From Candidatus Kuenenia stuttgartensis (GTDB lineage: Bacteria; Planctomycetota; Planctomycetia; Planctomycetales; Planctomycetaceae): a DNA stretch of 35,997 nucleotides. Positions 15,619-24,027 of this stretch are shown here, piece by piece. The stretch is from contig CAMDPK010000073.1 of the NCBI GenBank assembly GCA_945904015.1, positions 1 through 35,997 on the forward strand, in the 5' to 3' direction. The position numbers were made by a program, and so were the translations under genes. The notes beneath the pieces are model-generated. The model saw nothing but the letters and a program-made list of their open reading frames with translations. It did not search any database and was not told the origin of the DNA. How positions within the stretch are numbered: position 1 is the first letter of the stretch; every line of letters begins with the position of its first letter.

Positions 15619-17264
15619 CGCTCCGCCCCCTGGCCTACGCCTGCGCGACGATGCCCCCCCGCTTCCGCGTCGGAATGGAGGTCGGTTTCGAGCAACCGCA
15701 CACCCGTTGTTTGGGGTTCACGAAATTGAAGACGCAGCAGATGGTTGTCACCCACGGTGTGCTGCGCGAGAACCTTCGCGGGTGGCAGACGCCGTCCGAT
15801 CAACTTGAGTTTGTACTCCGGCTGCCCCAGCTCCATGTGGAACCACCACAGCGGCTGCGTACTCTCCGTTCCTAATTCACTGACGAACACTGACCAATTG
15901 TCGCGCAGGCTGTACTGGTAAAAACCCAGCGCGGGAATCGTCACGATTCGATATCCGTCGAGACGGTACTCGCGAAATCCCTGACCAATGTCGTGTCCAT
16001 GATCGGACGAGCCGCGTCCCAAGTAATACGCCAGGATGTACCGCGTGCCGTCGTCCACCAGAATCAACTCGTCGCGCGGGACTACGGTTCTCAACTGGGC
16101 CACCGTCCGCCGCATCAATTCGGAAGTCGAACTTTTCGCAGTCGTCCAGAGCGCTCGGTAGGGGTACGCCCCAACCCAAACCAAGCCGGCGACAACAATT
16201 CCCAAGCGCCACAGAACCGACGGCCGGCGAAACAGAGGCACGGTGGCTGCGGAGACCAGCAGTGCGACAAAGGGCATGAGCCAGAGACAGTGTCGAGTCG
16301 ATCCGAAGGGATAGATCTTGCCATACTGTAAGATCAGTGCGAGCACAAAAGGCACGCCGACCAGTAAGGCACGTTCGATGCGCTCGCCGCGGTGGACACG
16401 CAGGATCAACACGGCACCTGTCGCCGCGACGACCAGCATGGGAATCCAAACGGGGCCGAAGACCATTCCAAAAAAACGGCAGGGACTGAGGATCGTAAAC
16501 GTCAGCCAGCCACCCCATGATTCGCCATACGGGTTATGCAACGTCCACCACTCCCACATGCCGCTTTGAGTGGAACTCCCCACGAACTCGCGAACATGTG
16601 AGACGTACAACCAGACGCAGGCTCCCGCTAACACAAATTGCGATGCGATCCACGCCCAGGTGGCTCGCGATCCGAGTCCCCACTTCAGCGATCGCGCGAC
16701 TCCCACCACTCCCAACACGACGATCACCCACACCGCCGCATAGTGGCTGAAGAGCGCCACAGCCAAACAGGTCACTTGACCAATCAGCGGCCGGACTCTG
16801 CCGGACTCGCGGAAGCGTTCGTCAAACCACAACGCTCCCGCAACGAGCGCGAATAGCAGCGTGTAGTTCCGCATCGCCGCCGTGACCTGCAACATCGGCA
16901 GCGAACAGGTCAGCACAAACACACCCACGAGCGCCGAGTGACAATTCGTGAGACGGGCGATCCAGAGATAGGTGATCCAAGTTGCCACCGCGCCCAGCAG
17001 GATCGACGGCAGACGAAGTTGCCATTCGGAGTCCCCGAACTTCAGCCACTCGTGATACAGCAGAAACGACAGCGGCGGGTGGGTGTAGCTGCGGCTCGAA
17101 TTCCACGACTCCGCCAACGACGGCTCATTGGCCGCATGGAAGTACATGGCCTCTTCGCAGTGCAGCGAGACGCGCCGTGCCAAGTCCAATTGGGTCAGCA
17201 AGCCAGCCAAAATGATCAGCAGGGCCAAGGCTGCGGACTTCACGGTCAGTTGCGGCTCGGTCAC
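15615..17264 (-). CDS. GT39/ArnT-like membrane glycosyltransferase
   Basis: 549 residues, about eleven hydrophobic segments in the first two thirds and a soluble C-terminal region. The first loop reads HCEEAMYFHAANEP and then THPPLSFLLYHEWLKFGDSE and RLPSILLG, the signature of the PMT/ArnT/GT39 family, which transfers a sugar from a polyprenyl-phosphate carrier on the outer face of the membrane. The usual Asp-Glu pair is Glu-Glu here. It overlaps the genes on both sides by 4 bases (ATGA), so this is the tightly coupled core of the operon. Acceptor (lipid A, protein or glycan) cannot be told from the sequence. Confidence 0.85.
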   Translation of the reverse strand: MTEPQLTVKSAALALLIILAGLLTQLDLARRVSLHCEEAMYFHAANEPSLAESWNSSRSYTHPPLSFLLYHEWLKFGDSEWQLRLPSILLGAVATWITYLWIARLTNCHSALVGVFVLTCSLPMLQVTAAMRNYTLLFALVAGALWFDERFRESGRVRPLIGQVTCLAVALFSHYAAVWVIVVLGVVGVARSLKWGLGSRATWAWIASQFVLAGACVWLYVSHVREFVGSSTQSGMWEWWTLHNPYGESWGGWLTFTILSPCRFFGMVFGPVWIPMLVVAATGAVLILRVHRGERIERALLVGVPFVLALILQYGKIYPFGSTRHCLWLMPFVALLVSAATVPLFRRPSVLWRLGIVVAGLVWVGAYPYRALWTTAKSSTSELMRRTVAQLRTVVPRDELILVDDGTRYILAYYLGRGSSDHGHDIGQGFREYRLDGYRIVTIPALGFYQYSLRDNWSVFVSELGTESTQPLWWFHMELGQPEYKLKLIGRRLPPAKVLAQHTVGDNHLLRLQFREPQTTGVRLLETDLHSDAEAGGHRRAGVGQGAER

Positions 17265-18523
17265 GGTTGATCGGCTTTCGTAGCGGATGCGTCTCCCATC
17301 CCCGCGCGCGACGCGTCGGCCAAGACGTCTGCCGGGTGGCGGCTACGCCACAGCGCGAGCGAGCGGCCGGCGTGACTGAGGAACGTGTAGTAGCGTTGAA
17401 TTTCGACGTCGCTCAGGCCGTCAATGGTCTGCACGAGCCATTGTGATGCTCGGATCAAGTTGTCATCAGGAGGCAACACCTCGGTCGGGGCGAACGCCCA
17501 CCATTCGAGCGTGTGGCCAGTCACCAACAGCCGATCGGCAATCGGCCCGAGCGGGCCAGTGATATTTTCCGGCTGAGGTCCATCCCGCTCAGTGCCGGGC
17601 CAGCGACTGTCCAAATAGCCGTCGGCATGTTGCGTTTTCACCAGCCGATCGGTGGCGTCTCGCAAATGCGCGAGGATTTTCTGTCGGACTTCTCGGCTCA
17701 GCCAGCCAAACTCTGCATCGGCTTGCAGCATCAACGCCAACGCATGGAGGCGGTGCTGTCCGTAACAGACACCGTGAGCCAATCGTTCGCGCATCAAACG
17801 CTCGGCCAGCAAGTCCCAGGTGACTCGCTGGCCTTCGGTCGTGAACCAACTGGGGACATGCGGCAAATAGTGTAAGAAGACCAGAGTGGACCATTCGTAC
17901 TCCACTTGATTCAGGCTGAACTCACGAAACGCTTGATCAAACGCCGCTCGCAACGGCATCTCACCCAGCGGCGTGAGCACCGGATAATCGAGTGGAGTGC
18001 CACACTCCGCCAGTGCGGCCAGTGTGTGATCGACGTGACTGGCGGTCGCCTCGCCAGCCTTGGTTCGAAACGACAACAGCTCGGACTCGTCGCTCGTCTG
18101 AGGGAGCAGGAACGGCTTCGTTTTGTCCCCCCATGCAGTGACGAACGTCCGATGATCCAGCAATAACCGGCGCAATTCCTCACCCGAAGAAACGTCCGAA
18201 TCTTCGAACCGTGCCTCGATCCCCCAAAACCGCAGAGCATGATCGACATGATTGATCTGCGGCTTCAGCCCTCGCAGCCGAGGCCGCAGTTTCAGGAGCA
18301 CGCGCTGGAGTTGCTCATCATCCACCACATCCGGCCGATCGAACTGCGGTTCGATCAGGCGCGGTTGAGATTGTGGCTGCGGTGGTGTTCTCTCCGTCTT
18401 GATGACCTCATAACGATGCAGACCCCAAGCCAACGTCGCCCCCGCGACGAGAATCTGAACGACCAGCGCGACCCCGACGGTGCCACGACGCTGGGAATGA
18501 AGACGCAGGATGATTTCAGACAT
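17261..18523 (-). CDS. Membrane-anchored protein of unknown function in glycan operon
   Basis: 420 residues. One N-terminal membrane anchor (about 15-36) is followed by a Pro/Gln linker and an all-helical soluble domain placed outside the membrane. Repeating helical blocks, GQHRLHALALML, LVKTQHADGYLDSRWPG, TGHTLEWWAFAP and ASQWLVQTIDGL, look like an alpha/alpha toroid, as in terpene cyclase-like or six-hairpin folds. I do not recognise the family. A conserved His near HRLH and the HTLEWW motif could line a pocket. It overlaps the GT39-like gene by 4 bases, so a role in making, trimming or sensing the same glycan is likely. GGGAAG lies about 9 bases before the ATG. Confidence 0.75.
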   Translation of the reverse strand: MSEIILRLHSQRRGTVGVALVVQILVAGATLAWGLHRYEVIKTERTPPQPQSQPRLIEPQFDRPDVVDDEQLQRVLLKLRPRLRGLKPQINHVDHALRFWGIEARFEDSDVSSGEELRRLLLDHRTFVTAWGDKTKPFLLPQTSDESELLSFRTKAGEATASHVDHTLAALAECGTPLDYPVLTPLGEMPLRAAFDQAFREFSLNQVEYEWSTLVFLHYLPHVPSWFTTEGQRVTWDLLAERLMRERLAHGVCYGQHRLHALALMLQADAEFGWLSREVRQKILAHLRDATDRLVKTQHADGYLDSRWPGTERDGPQPENITGPLGPIADRLLVTGHTLEWWAFAPTEVLPPDDNLIRASQWLVQTIDGLSDVEIQRYYTFLSHAGRSLALWRSRHPADVLADASRAGMGDASATKADQP

Positions 18524-18616
18524 TGAGGAACTTCCCAGGCGTCAAAGCCGCGACCAACACCAAACGTCTCTTGCTCCCATGCCGTACAAACACCGCACAC
18601 GCCTCCGACACCGATC

Positions 18617-20284
18617 TCATCGCTGAAGCATCGCCTGTTCGTGGTCGTCTTGTTCGTCGGCAGGCTTCAGCGCTCGTTTGCGGACGACGACGAGGCCCAG
18701 GTCATCCTCAAAGACGGTCTCCCAAGCTGGCATGCGTGCCAACCGTTCGACAAATCCCGTTTGCAGTTTCTTGCACACCACGAGAGTGTTGACGCGGTAT
18801 TGATTCAGCAGCCTGTCGGTTGAAGGCTGGCCATTGTTGATGCTGAGATAATCCTTCCAGACCCGGCTGGGCACGAGATGCACCGAGTTCGTGGTGATCA
18901 TCAACTCCAGTTGTGGTGGACCTTGCCAGACCAGCCAGTCACCCCACCATTGCGGGCCGCAAACTAAGCCTTGCGGCGGATGTTCGCGCAGATACTTGGT
19001 CACACCCAGCGGCGTGTCCTTGCTGTAGAGCAGCCGTTCGGGACGGGCGGCCCCGCCCAGGAACACACGACTTACCGGCGTGAAACAGATCGTCACCCAG
19101 GCCAACAACCCGATCACCGCCGTCCAACGGAATGAACGAGTTTGCAGCATCGGAAACAACTCTCGGCGGAAGCGATCAAACTCGCAGCGAGCCAGCACGT
19201 CTCCAAGATGCGGTGCCAGTACCCACATGACAACGGGAGCGTACCACGCCACCATGCGGACTCGCGCAGAGACCGCCACCGCGAACAGAGCCAGCGCGAA
19301 TACATCGCCGACCGAGACGGATGCGCGACTGTGCCGCAGGAGCACGATCAACAACACCCAGGATGTCCCCACGGTGAAACCCTCGACCGAGACCATCTTG
19401 AGCGGATACCACTCGATGATGTCTTTCAAGTTCGGATGATTCGGGAAGATCAGCGTGTGAATCAAGAGGTCGATCCCGTAGGGGTTGCAGCACATTCCCA
19501 GGACCGAGACCTGAGTCGCAACGAGCCAGAACCGCCAATCCGCATCTTGCCACAACGCGGCAAACTGACGCTCGCGCCACAGCACTTCGACCGAACGCCC
19601 CCCCAGGTAACACGCCAGCAGCGCCACACCGACAATCGCCGATCCGTGCAGGTTGGCCCACGCCACGAAGAGAATTCCGATTCCCGCGTGCGTCCACAGC
19701 GGCGACGGTTGCGGGGCCGCGTTCTCCTGTTGGCCAAACTCACTGCGCCGGGCAAGCAGCCACAGCAACATCGCGAAGCACAGCAAACCGAAAATCTCCG
19801 GCCGAATGATCGAATGCCGGCCCCAGGCCACCATCCACGCAACGAAGGCTCCGATCAATGCCGCTCCACCGTGACGGTTCCGAAACCAAAACGCTCGCGC
19901 CAGAACGATGTAGGTCACCCAAACCGTGATCGCGAACAGGTGGCTCAACCATTCGTGGTGCCCCGCCCGAACGGCCAGCGCCAGGATCGTCTGCCCCAAC
20001 CACGCCGTCGCGATGACAGGCACTCCCGCCGCCAACGGGACGAACGGTTCCTCCGTTGGCAGCCGGCGATGTTGCAGGATCCACTCCCCGTAGGCGACAT
20101 GGCCCCAAATATCGGAATGAAACAGATGCAGATAACTGTGATACATGAAGAACAACGCCACTCCAACGGCCGCAACGAAGTGCCAGCCACTCAGCGCCCA
20201 CGACGCTGGCAACTTCGACGTCAGCACCTGCGAGAGCTCATCGTCCGAGAGAGCGGTTCGAGCGTTGGTGTCCGTGTTATCCAT
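18617..20284 (-). CDS. Polytopic membrane protein, GT-C-like
   Basis: 555 residues with about ten hydrophobic segments and a soluble C-terminal domain of about 140 residues. The first periplasmic loop has HLFHSDIWGHVAYGEWIL, matching the position and acidic residue of the catalytic loop in GT-C enzymes. Later, NPYGIDLLIHTL and KDIIEWYPLKM form a pattern I recall from planctomycete membrane proteins without assigned function. The C-terminal part (TPLGVTKYLREHPPQGLV, CGPQWWGDWL) resembles the soluble tail of such proteins. The ribosome site is weak. It lies 93 bases upstream of the unknown protein gene and 48 bases after the GT2 gene. A lipid-linked sugar transferase is the best guess; no substrate can be named. 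Confidence 0.75.
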   Translation of the reverse strand: MDNTDTNARTALSDDELSQVLTSKLPASWALSGWHFVAAVGVALFFMYHSYLHLFHSDIWGHVAYGEWILQHRRLPTEEPFVPLAAGVPVIATAWLGQTILALAVRAGHHEWLSHLFAITVWVTYIVLARAFWFRNRHGGAALIGAFVAWMVAWGRHSIIRPEIFGLLCFAMLLWLLARRSEFGQQENAAPQPSPLWTHAGIGILFVAWANLHGSAIVGVALLACYLGGRSVEVLWRERQFAALWQDADWRFWLVATQVSVLGMCCNPYGIDLLIHTLIFPNHPNLKDIIEWYPLKMVSVEGFTVGTSWVLLIVLLRHSRASVSVGDVFALALFAVAVSARVRMVAWYAPVVMWVLAPHLGDVLARCEFDRFRRELFPMLQTRSFRWTAVIGLLAWVTICFTPVSRVFLGGAARPERLLYSKDTPLGVTKYLREHPPQGLVCGPQWWGDWLVWQGPPQLELMITTNSVHLVPSRVWKDYLSINNGQPSTDRLLNQYRVNTLVVCKKLQTGFVERLARMPAWETVFEDDLGLVVVRKRALKPADEQDDHEQAMLQR

Positions 20285-20332
20285 GAGATGCAGCCGCCAG
20301 GGTCAATGAGTGCTGACACAAACTTACAAGAC

Positions 20333-21361
20333 TCACGCTTCCACGAGGTCTTGGGCCGGAAAGCGTGCGGCGTCCGTGCCGTCCGGTGCGACATTCACGG
20401 TACGATCGACGATGTAGGTCGGCCGCGACCGGACTTGATCGAAGATGCGAATTACGTATTCGCCGAGCACCGCGATCCCCAGCGCGTTCAGAGTTCCGAA
20501 GAACGACGCGGTCAGCAGCCCTGACGTCCAACCTGGAATGGCCATGCCCGTCCAAACTTTGTGGTACAGCGTGAAGCCGATGACTCCAAGGCACACCACA
20601 CACGACAACACGGCCACTCCATAGAACGCTCCCAGTGGAACCCCCGAGAATGAAAACACTGCCGTCTTGGCTAATTGCACCAACTGCCAGAACGAAACTC
20701 GCGGATGCTCATCATGGCGTGCCGCCCGCTCGACAGGCTCGCCGCATTGACGGAATCCGACCCAGTGCCGCAGGCCGGGATAAAACCGCGAAGCCTCCGG
20801 CAGGTTCATCAGCTCATTGACGACGCGCCGATCGATCAATCCGAAGTTACCAGCGTCCACGGGAATTGGAGTGGACGAGATGCTCTGCAACACTCGGTAG
20901 AACGTGCGAAACATCAATCGCTTGACAGCGTTCTCTTTGCGTTTCAGTCGAATCGCGTAGACGACCTCAAATCCCGCCTCCCACTTCGCGAGGAAGCGGG
21001 GAATTGCCTGCGGGTCATCTTGGAGATCGGAGTCCATCACCACGACCGCGTCCCCATCCGCCGCAGCCAACCCCGCTTGCAAGGCGGCTTGTTGCCCGAA
21101 GTTTCGCGACAAGTGGATGACACGCACGCGCGAGTTTGCTGCGGCAATTTCATCGAGCAGTTCGGCACTTCCATCAGACGAGCCGTCATTGATGTAAACG
21201 ATTTCGTACTCGTAGACCGATTCGGAGCAAGCTTGGCTGACTAAAGAAGTGAGCGTTCGCAACACGGCGACTTCATTGAACACCGGCATCACGATCGACA
21301 CGAGCTTGCCGCGCGACGGAACAGTCACCAGGGGCCGCGAGTTCTCAAGCCGCGTCGACAT
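20333..21361 (-). CDS. GT2 polyprenyl-phosphate glycosyltransferase (DPM1/GtrB-like)
   Basis: 342 residues. GT2 domain from about residue 20: VSIVMPVFNE, VYINDGSSDGS, LSRNFGQQAALQAGL and the catalytic VVMDSDLQDDP. Two C-terminal membrane helices follow (FYGVAVLSCVVCLGVIGF and SFFGTLNALGIAVLGEYV), as in GtrB, PglC-associated and ArnC enzymes that load a sugar onto undecaprenyl phosphate. This would make the donor used by the GT-C-like membrane proteins of the same operon. Its first 17 bases overlap the end of the methyltransferase gene in another frame, so translation is probably coupled. All catalytic motifs are intact. The sugar is unknown. Confidence 0.92.
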   Translation of the reverse strand: MSTRLENSRPLVTVPSRGKLVSIVMPVFNEVAVLRTLTSLVSQACSESVYEYEIVYINDGSSDGSAELLDEIAAANSRVRVIHLSRNFGQQAALQAGLAAADGDAVVVMDSDLQDDPQAIPRFLAKWEAGFEVVYAIRLKRKENAVKRLMFRTFYRVLQSISSTPIPVDAGNFGLIDRRVVNELMNLPEASRFYPGLRHWVGFRQCGEPVERAARHDEHPRVSFWQLVQLAKTAVFSFSGVPLGAFYGVAVLSCVVCLGVIGFTLYHKVWTGMAIPGWTSGLLTASFFGTLNALGIAVLGEYVIRIFDQVRSRPTYIVDRTVNVAPDGTDAARFPAQDLVEA

Positions 21362-22082
21362 GTTTCAGCACTCCGACAATCGATAGACCAAACGGGACGC
21401 CCAGTCGCAGTAGCAACCGTCGTTCCATCGACGCGGCTCGTAGCAAAAGGCCGTTCACACGCGGTGAGACTCGCGGGAAGTCCGCCTTTTGCCGCGCGGG
21501 ACGGAATTTCTCCCAACAGCGAGTCGCCACTGCCGCCGGAAACGTGAACGAGTTCCAATGCGTCACCCACTCCAGCCGCAATCCCGCCGCCGAAGCTTGC
21601 TCCTTCAGCATCGCCGGCGAATAACGGCGATAATGACCCAACAATCGGTCCCACTCGCTGAACAGCCACTGATACGAGGGGACCGTGATAATTGCGGCAC
21701 CGTCCGGTCGTAAAACGGTCTTCACATGTGACAAGACTTCGATCGGGCGTGCGACATGCTCGATGACATCCAACAGCACGACTGCTCGCAGCGACTGGGG
21801 TTCGACCGGCCAAGGCTGTTCAAGATCGTGAACAGCGACACGCGACAGGCCTTTCTGTCGGCCCAATTCGACCGCTTCGGGCATCACGTCGAAACCGGTC
21901 ACGTCGTAACCGAGTTGTGAAAACTCCAAGAGATTTCGAGACGAACCGATGCCCCCTTCCACTAGCAGACCTGGTGGAGGCGCAAACCGCTTGAGTACCT
22001 TAGTTATCAGTTGGCGCTTTGCGACGTGCCACCAATACCCGTCTTCAAGCTCTGCTAACTCGATGAGATGCTGTGGTTGCAT
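21345..22082 (-). CDS. Class I SAM-dependent methyltransferase
   Basis: 245 residues. LAELEDGYWWHVAKRQLI at the N-terminus is typical of methyltransferases in O-antigen and exopolysaccharide clusters. Motif I reads LLVEGGIGSSRNLLEF, with Glu where Asp is usual and a Ser-Ser after the Gly, followed by VTGFDV and AVVLLDVIEHVARP. The C-terminal half (ITVPSYQWLFSEWD, GHYRRYSP) is also of the sugar-methyltransferase type. First gene of the minus-strand glycan block; its start faces the divergent gene at 22246, so the 163 bases between hold both promoters. No clear ribosome site was found before the ATG. Confidence 0.87.
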   Translation of the reverse strand: MQPQHLIELAELEDGYWWHVAKRQLITKVLKRFAPPPGLLVEGGIGSSRNLLEFSQLGYDVTGFDVMPEAVELGRQKGLSRVAVHDLEQPWPVEPQSLRAVVLLDVIEHVARPIEVLSHVKTVLRPDGAAIITVPSYQWLFSEWDRLLGHYRRYSPAMLKEQASAAGLRLEWVTHWNSFTFPAAVATRCWEKFRPARQKADFPRVSPRVNGLLLRAASMERRLLLRLGVPFGLSIVGVLKHVDAA

Positions 22083-22245
22083 AGCGTGGTTGTGTCTGTG
22101 TGTCCGTCCGGAAGCGCCGGATCAGATATTTGGGGAACTCTGGCAGAAAGTTGGCGCACCGCCGAACGGCTTCAATTCTTAATGCGTCACGGGGAATAGC
22201 ATTCGCTAAGCAGGAGTCGTACCGAAAACCTTGAAGGATTCAGAC

Positions 22246-23910
22246 ATGCCGGCTGCTCCTGGCGACGAGGGAACTGCCCCCCGCTCAATCGCACTTCCCT
22301 CGTTTTGTTTGGTGGCACTGCTACTGCTCGCGACGCCGCTTTTCCTGCGAATGCCGCTAACGAACGACGCCATTCTGTTCGACTTACAAACGATGTTGTT
22401 TTCCGAGGGAGCGATACCGTACCGGGACGTATTGGAGCCTAATCTTCCAGGAGTGTTCTGGATTCACTCGACCGTTCGCGGCGTGCTCGGAAACAGCTCG
22501 GAGGCGCTGCGGCTATTCGATCTGGCGGTGATTACCGCTGTGACCTGGCTGTTCGGCGGGTTGGTGATGAAATCCGGAGGAACTTTGCGGTCGGCAGTGT
22601 GGTTGGGCGTGGCAGTGTTGACGTTCTATTTTGGTTCCACCGAGTGGTGTCATTGTCAGCGTGACACCTGGTTGCTGTTGCCGATCTTGGCCGCAACTTG
22701 GCTCAGGTTGTATCGCCTCGGACGTGATTTGCCGCTGACCGCCGCCCTGAGCTTAGTGGAGGGACTGCTGTGGGGAGCCGGAGTGTGGCTGAAGCCGTAT
22801 GCCGCCTTGGTGGCGATCGCCGTGTGGCTCGTAACGCTGCGAGGATTCCGGTCCCCTCGGCAGGGTCTCATCGACACCGTCTGGGTTCTGCTGGGGGGCC
22901 TGGTTGCCGGAGTGAGCGGCGTCGCGTGGCTGGTACAATCCGAAGCGTGGCCGCATTGGCTCGAAACCATGCGGCAGTGGAACCCACGTTATCTCGCCGC
23001 GGGCCGAGAAAACTGGGTCTGGCCACGTTTCCAAGCGATGGCCTGGCGGATGCAACCTTGGTTTGCGCTGCATTTGTTATCGCTGCCGTTGGCAGTTTAC
23101 ACGCTCCGACACTTTTGGAGACATCCGCGCGATCCGGCGGTGGGTGAACTACCATGCTTGGCGTTGTCAGCAATTTACTTGGCGACAATGGCACATGTGT
23201 TCCTGTTACAGCATCTTTTCGATTACGTCCATGCTCCAGCCGTGATTTTGGCAGTGGCGGTGGTCGGAACGTGGCTGTCTCAACCGCATCGCGCACCCTG
23301 CTGGCGAGTCGCTGTGCTGGCGTTTGGAGTGTTGGTTTTGACCAGTTCGCCGCTCTTCAATCGGCAGCGAGTCCGTTTGTGGTGGGCCTGCGTAACTCAG
23401 CCCAGCAGCCCCAAACTTCAAGACCGCTTGGCGCTACTGGCAAATCCGAATCGCAGTCACCTGGAGCGTGTCGCCGAATTCCTGCAACAGCAGTCGCCAC
23501 AGCAGCGCGAAGTGTGCGTTTTCAACAGCGATCTCATTGGATTGTATCAACGATTGGAACTGCGCCCGCCGACTCGGTACGTGTACCTCTTCGAGCTGTT
23601 GATGTACTTCCCGAACCAGCGTGAGGTGATCCTCGCCTCTGTGACGGCTTCGGGACACCGTTTTGTGGTGACTGATCTGGCCAGTTGCGGCATGCCGATT
23701 TCTCAAGCGCTGGCGGTGGGCCCCGACGGTCCGACCGCACCACCTCCCGCGTATCGCGCGGTGAGTCGCCGGAACTATCCGTGGTCACAGCGAGTGGTTT
23801 TTCGATCGGGAACGTACCTCGTTCACGAAATCACTGGGCTGAGCAACAATTCCTCGGTGTCGCCCGCGGAAGGATCGCCGCCAGTCGAGTCCTCGATCGC
23901 AGACCGGTAG
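22246..23910 (+). CDS. Polytopic membrane protein, GT39/GT-C-like
   Basis: 554 residues with about ten hydrophobic segments. After the first helix comes LTNDAILFDLQTMLFSEG and YRDVLEPNLPGVFWIH, the acidic first loop and NlPG-type pattern of GT-C membrane glycosyltransferases. WCHCQRDTWLLLPI and GVWLKPYAAL mark later loops. The C-terminal 150 residues are soluble (VCVFNSDLIGLYQRLELR). The ATG at 22246 is preferred over an in-frame TTG at 22231 because AAGGA lies 7 bases before it. It is divergent from the glycan block and likely part of the same pathway. The two cysteines in CHC are unusual for such a loop. Confidence 0.82.
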   Translation: MPAAPGDEGTAPRSIALPSFCLVALLLLATPLFLRMPLTNDAILFDLQTMLFSEGAIPYRDVLEPNLPGVFWIHSTVRGVLGNSSEALRLFDLAVITAVTWLFGGLVMKSGGTLRSAVWLGVAVLTFYFGSTEWCHCQRDTWLLLPILAATWLRLYRLGRDLPLTAALSLVEGLLWGAGVWLKPYAALVAIAVWLVTLRGFRSPRQGLIDTVWVLLGGLVAGVSGVAWLVQSEAWPHWLETMRQWNPRYLAAGRENWVWPRFQAMAWRMQPWFALHLLSLPLAVYTLRHFWRHPRDPAVGELPCLALSAIYLATMAHVFLLQHLFDYVHAPAVILAVAVVGTWLSQPHRAPCWRVAVLAFGVLVLTSSPLFNRQRVRLWWACVTQPSSPKLQDRLALLANPNRSHLERVAEFLQQQSPQQREVCVFNSDLIGLYQRLELRPPTRYVYLFELLMYFPNQREVILASVTASGHRFVVTDLASCGMPISQALAVGPDGPTAPPPAYRAVSRRNYPWSQRVVFRSGTYLVHEITGLSNNSSVSPAEGSPPVESSIADR

Positions 23911-24027
23911 CATGGTCCTGCATTGCCAATCTCGGATCTCTCGCGAACCCCAACGGACCCTCAAGTCACAATCCAATGCGGAGCAGGGGGATAAGAGCAG
24001 CGCTGATCAATGTGCGGACCAAGAGAG

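Noticed and set aside
19142..20524. 460-codon plus-strand open frame
   Set aside because: Antisense to the GT-C-like membrane gene and the GT2 gene; Arg/Gln/His-rich composition typical of a shadow.
22312..22327. Sigma-54-like TGGCACTGCTACTGCT on plus
   Set aside because: Lies inside the first membrane helix of the gene at 22246, with no gene start at a suitable distance.
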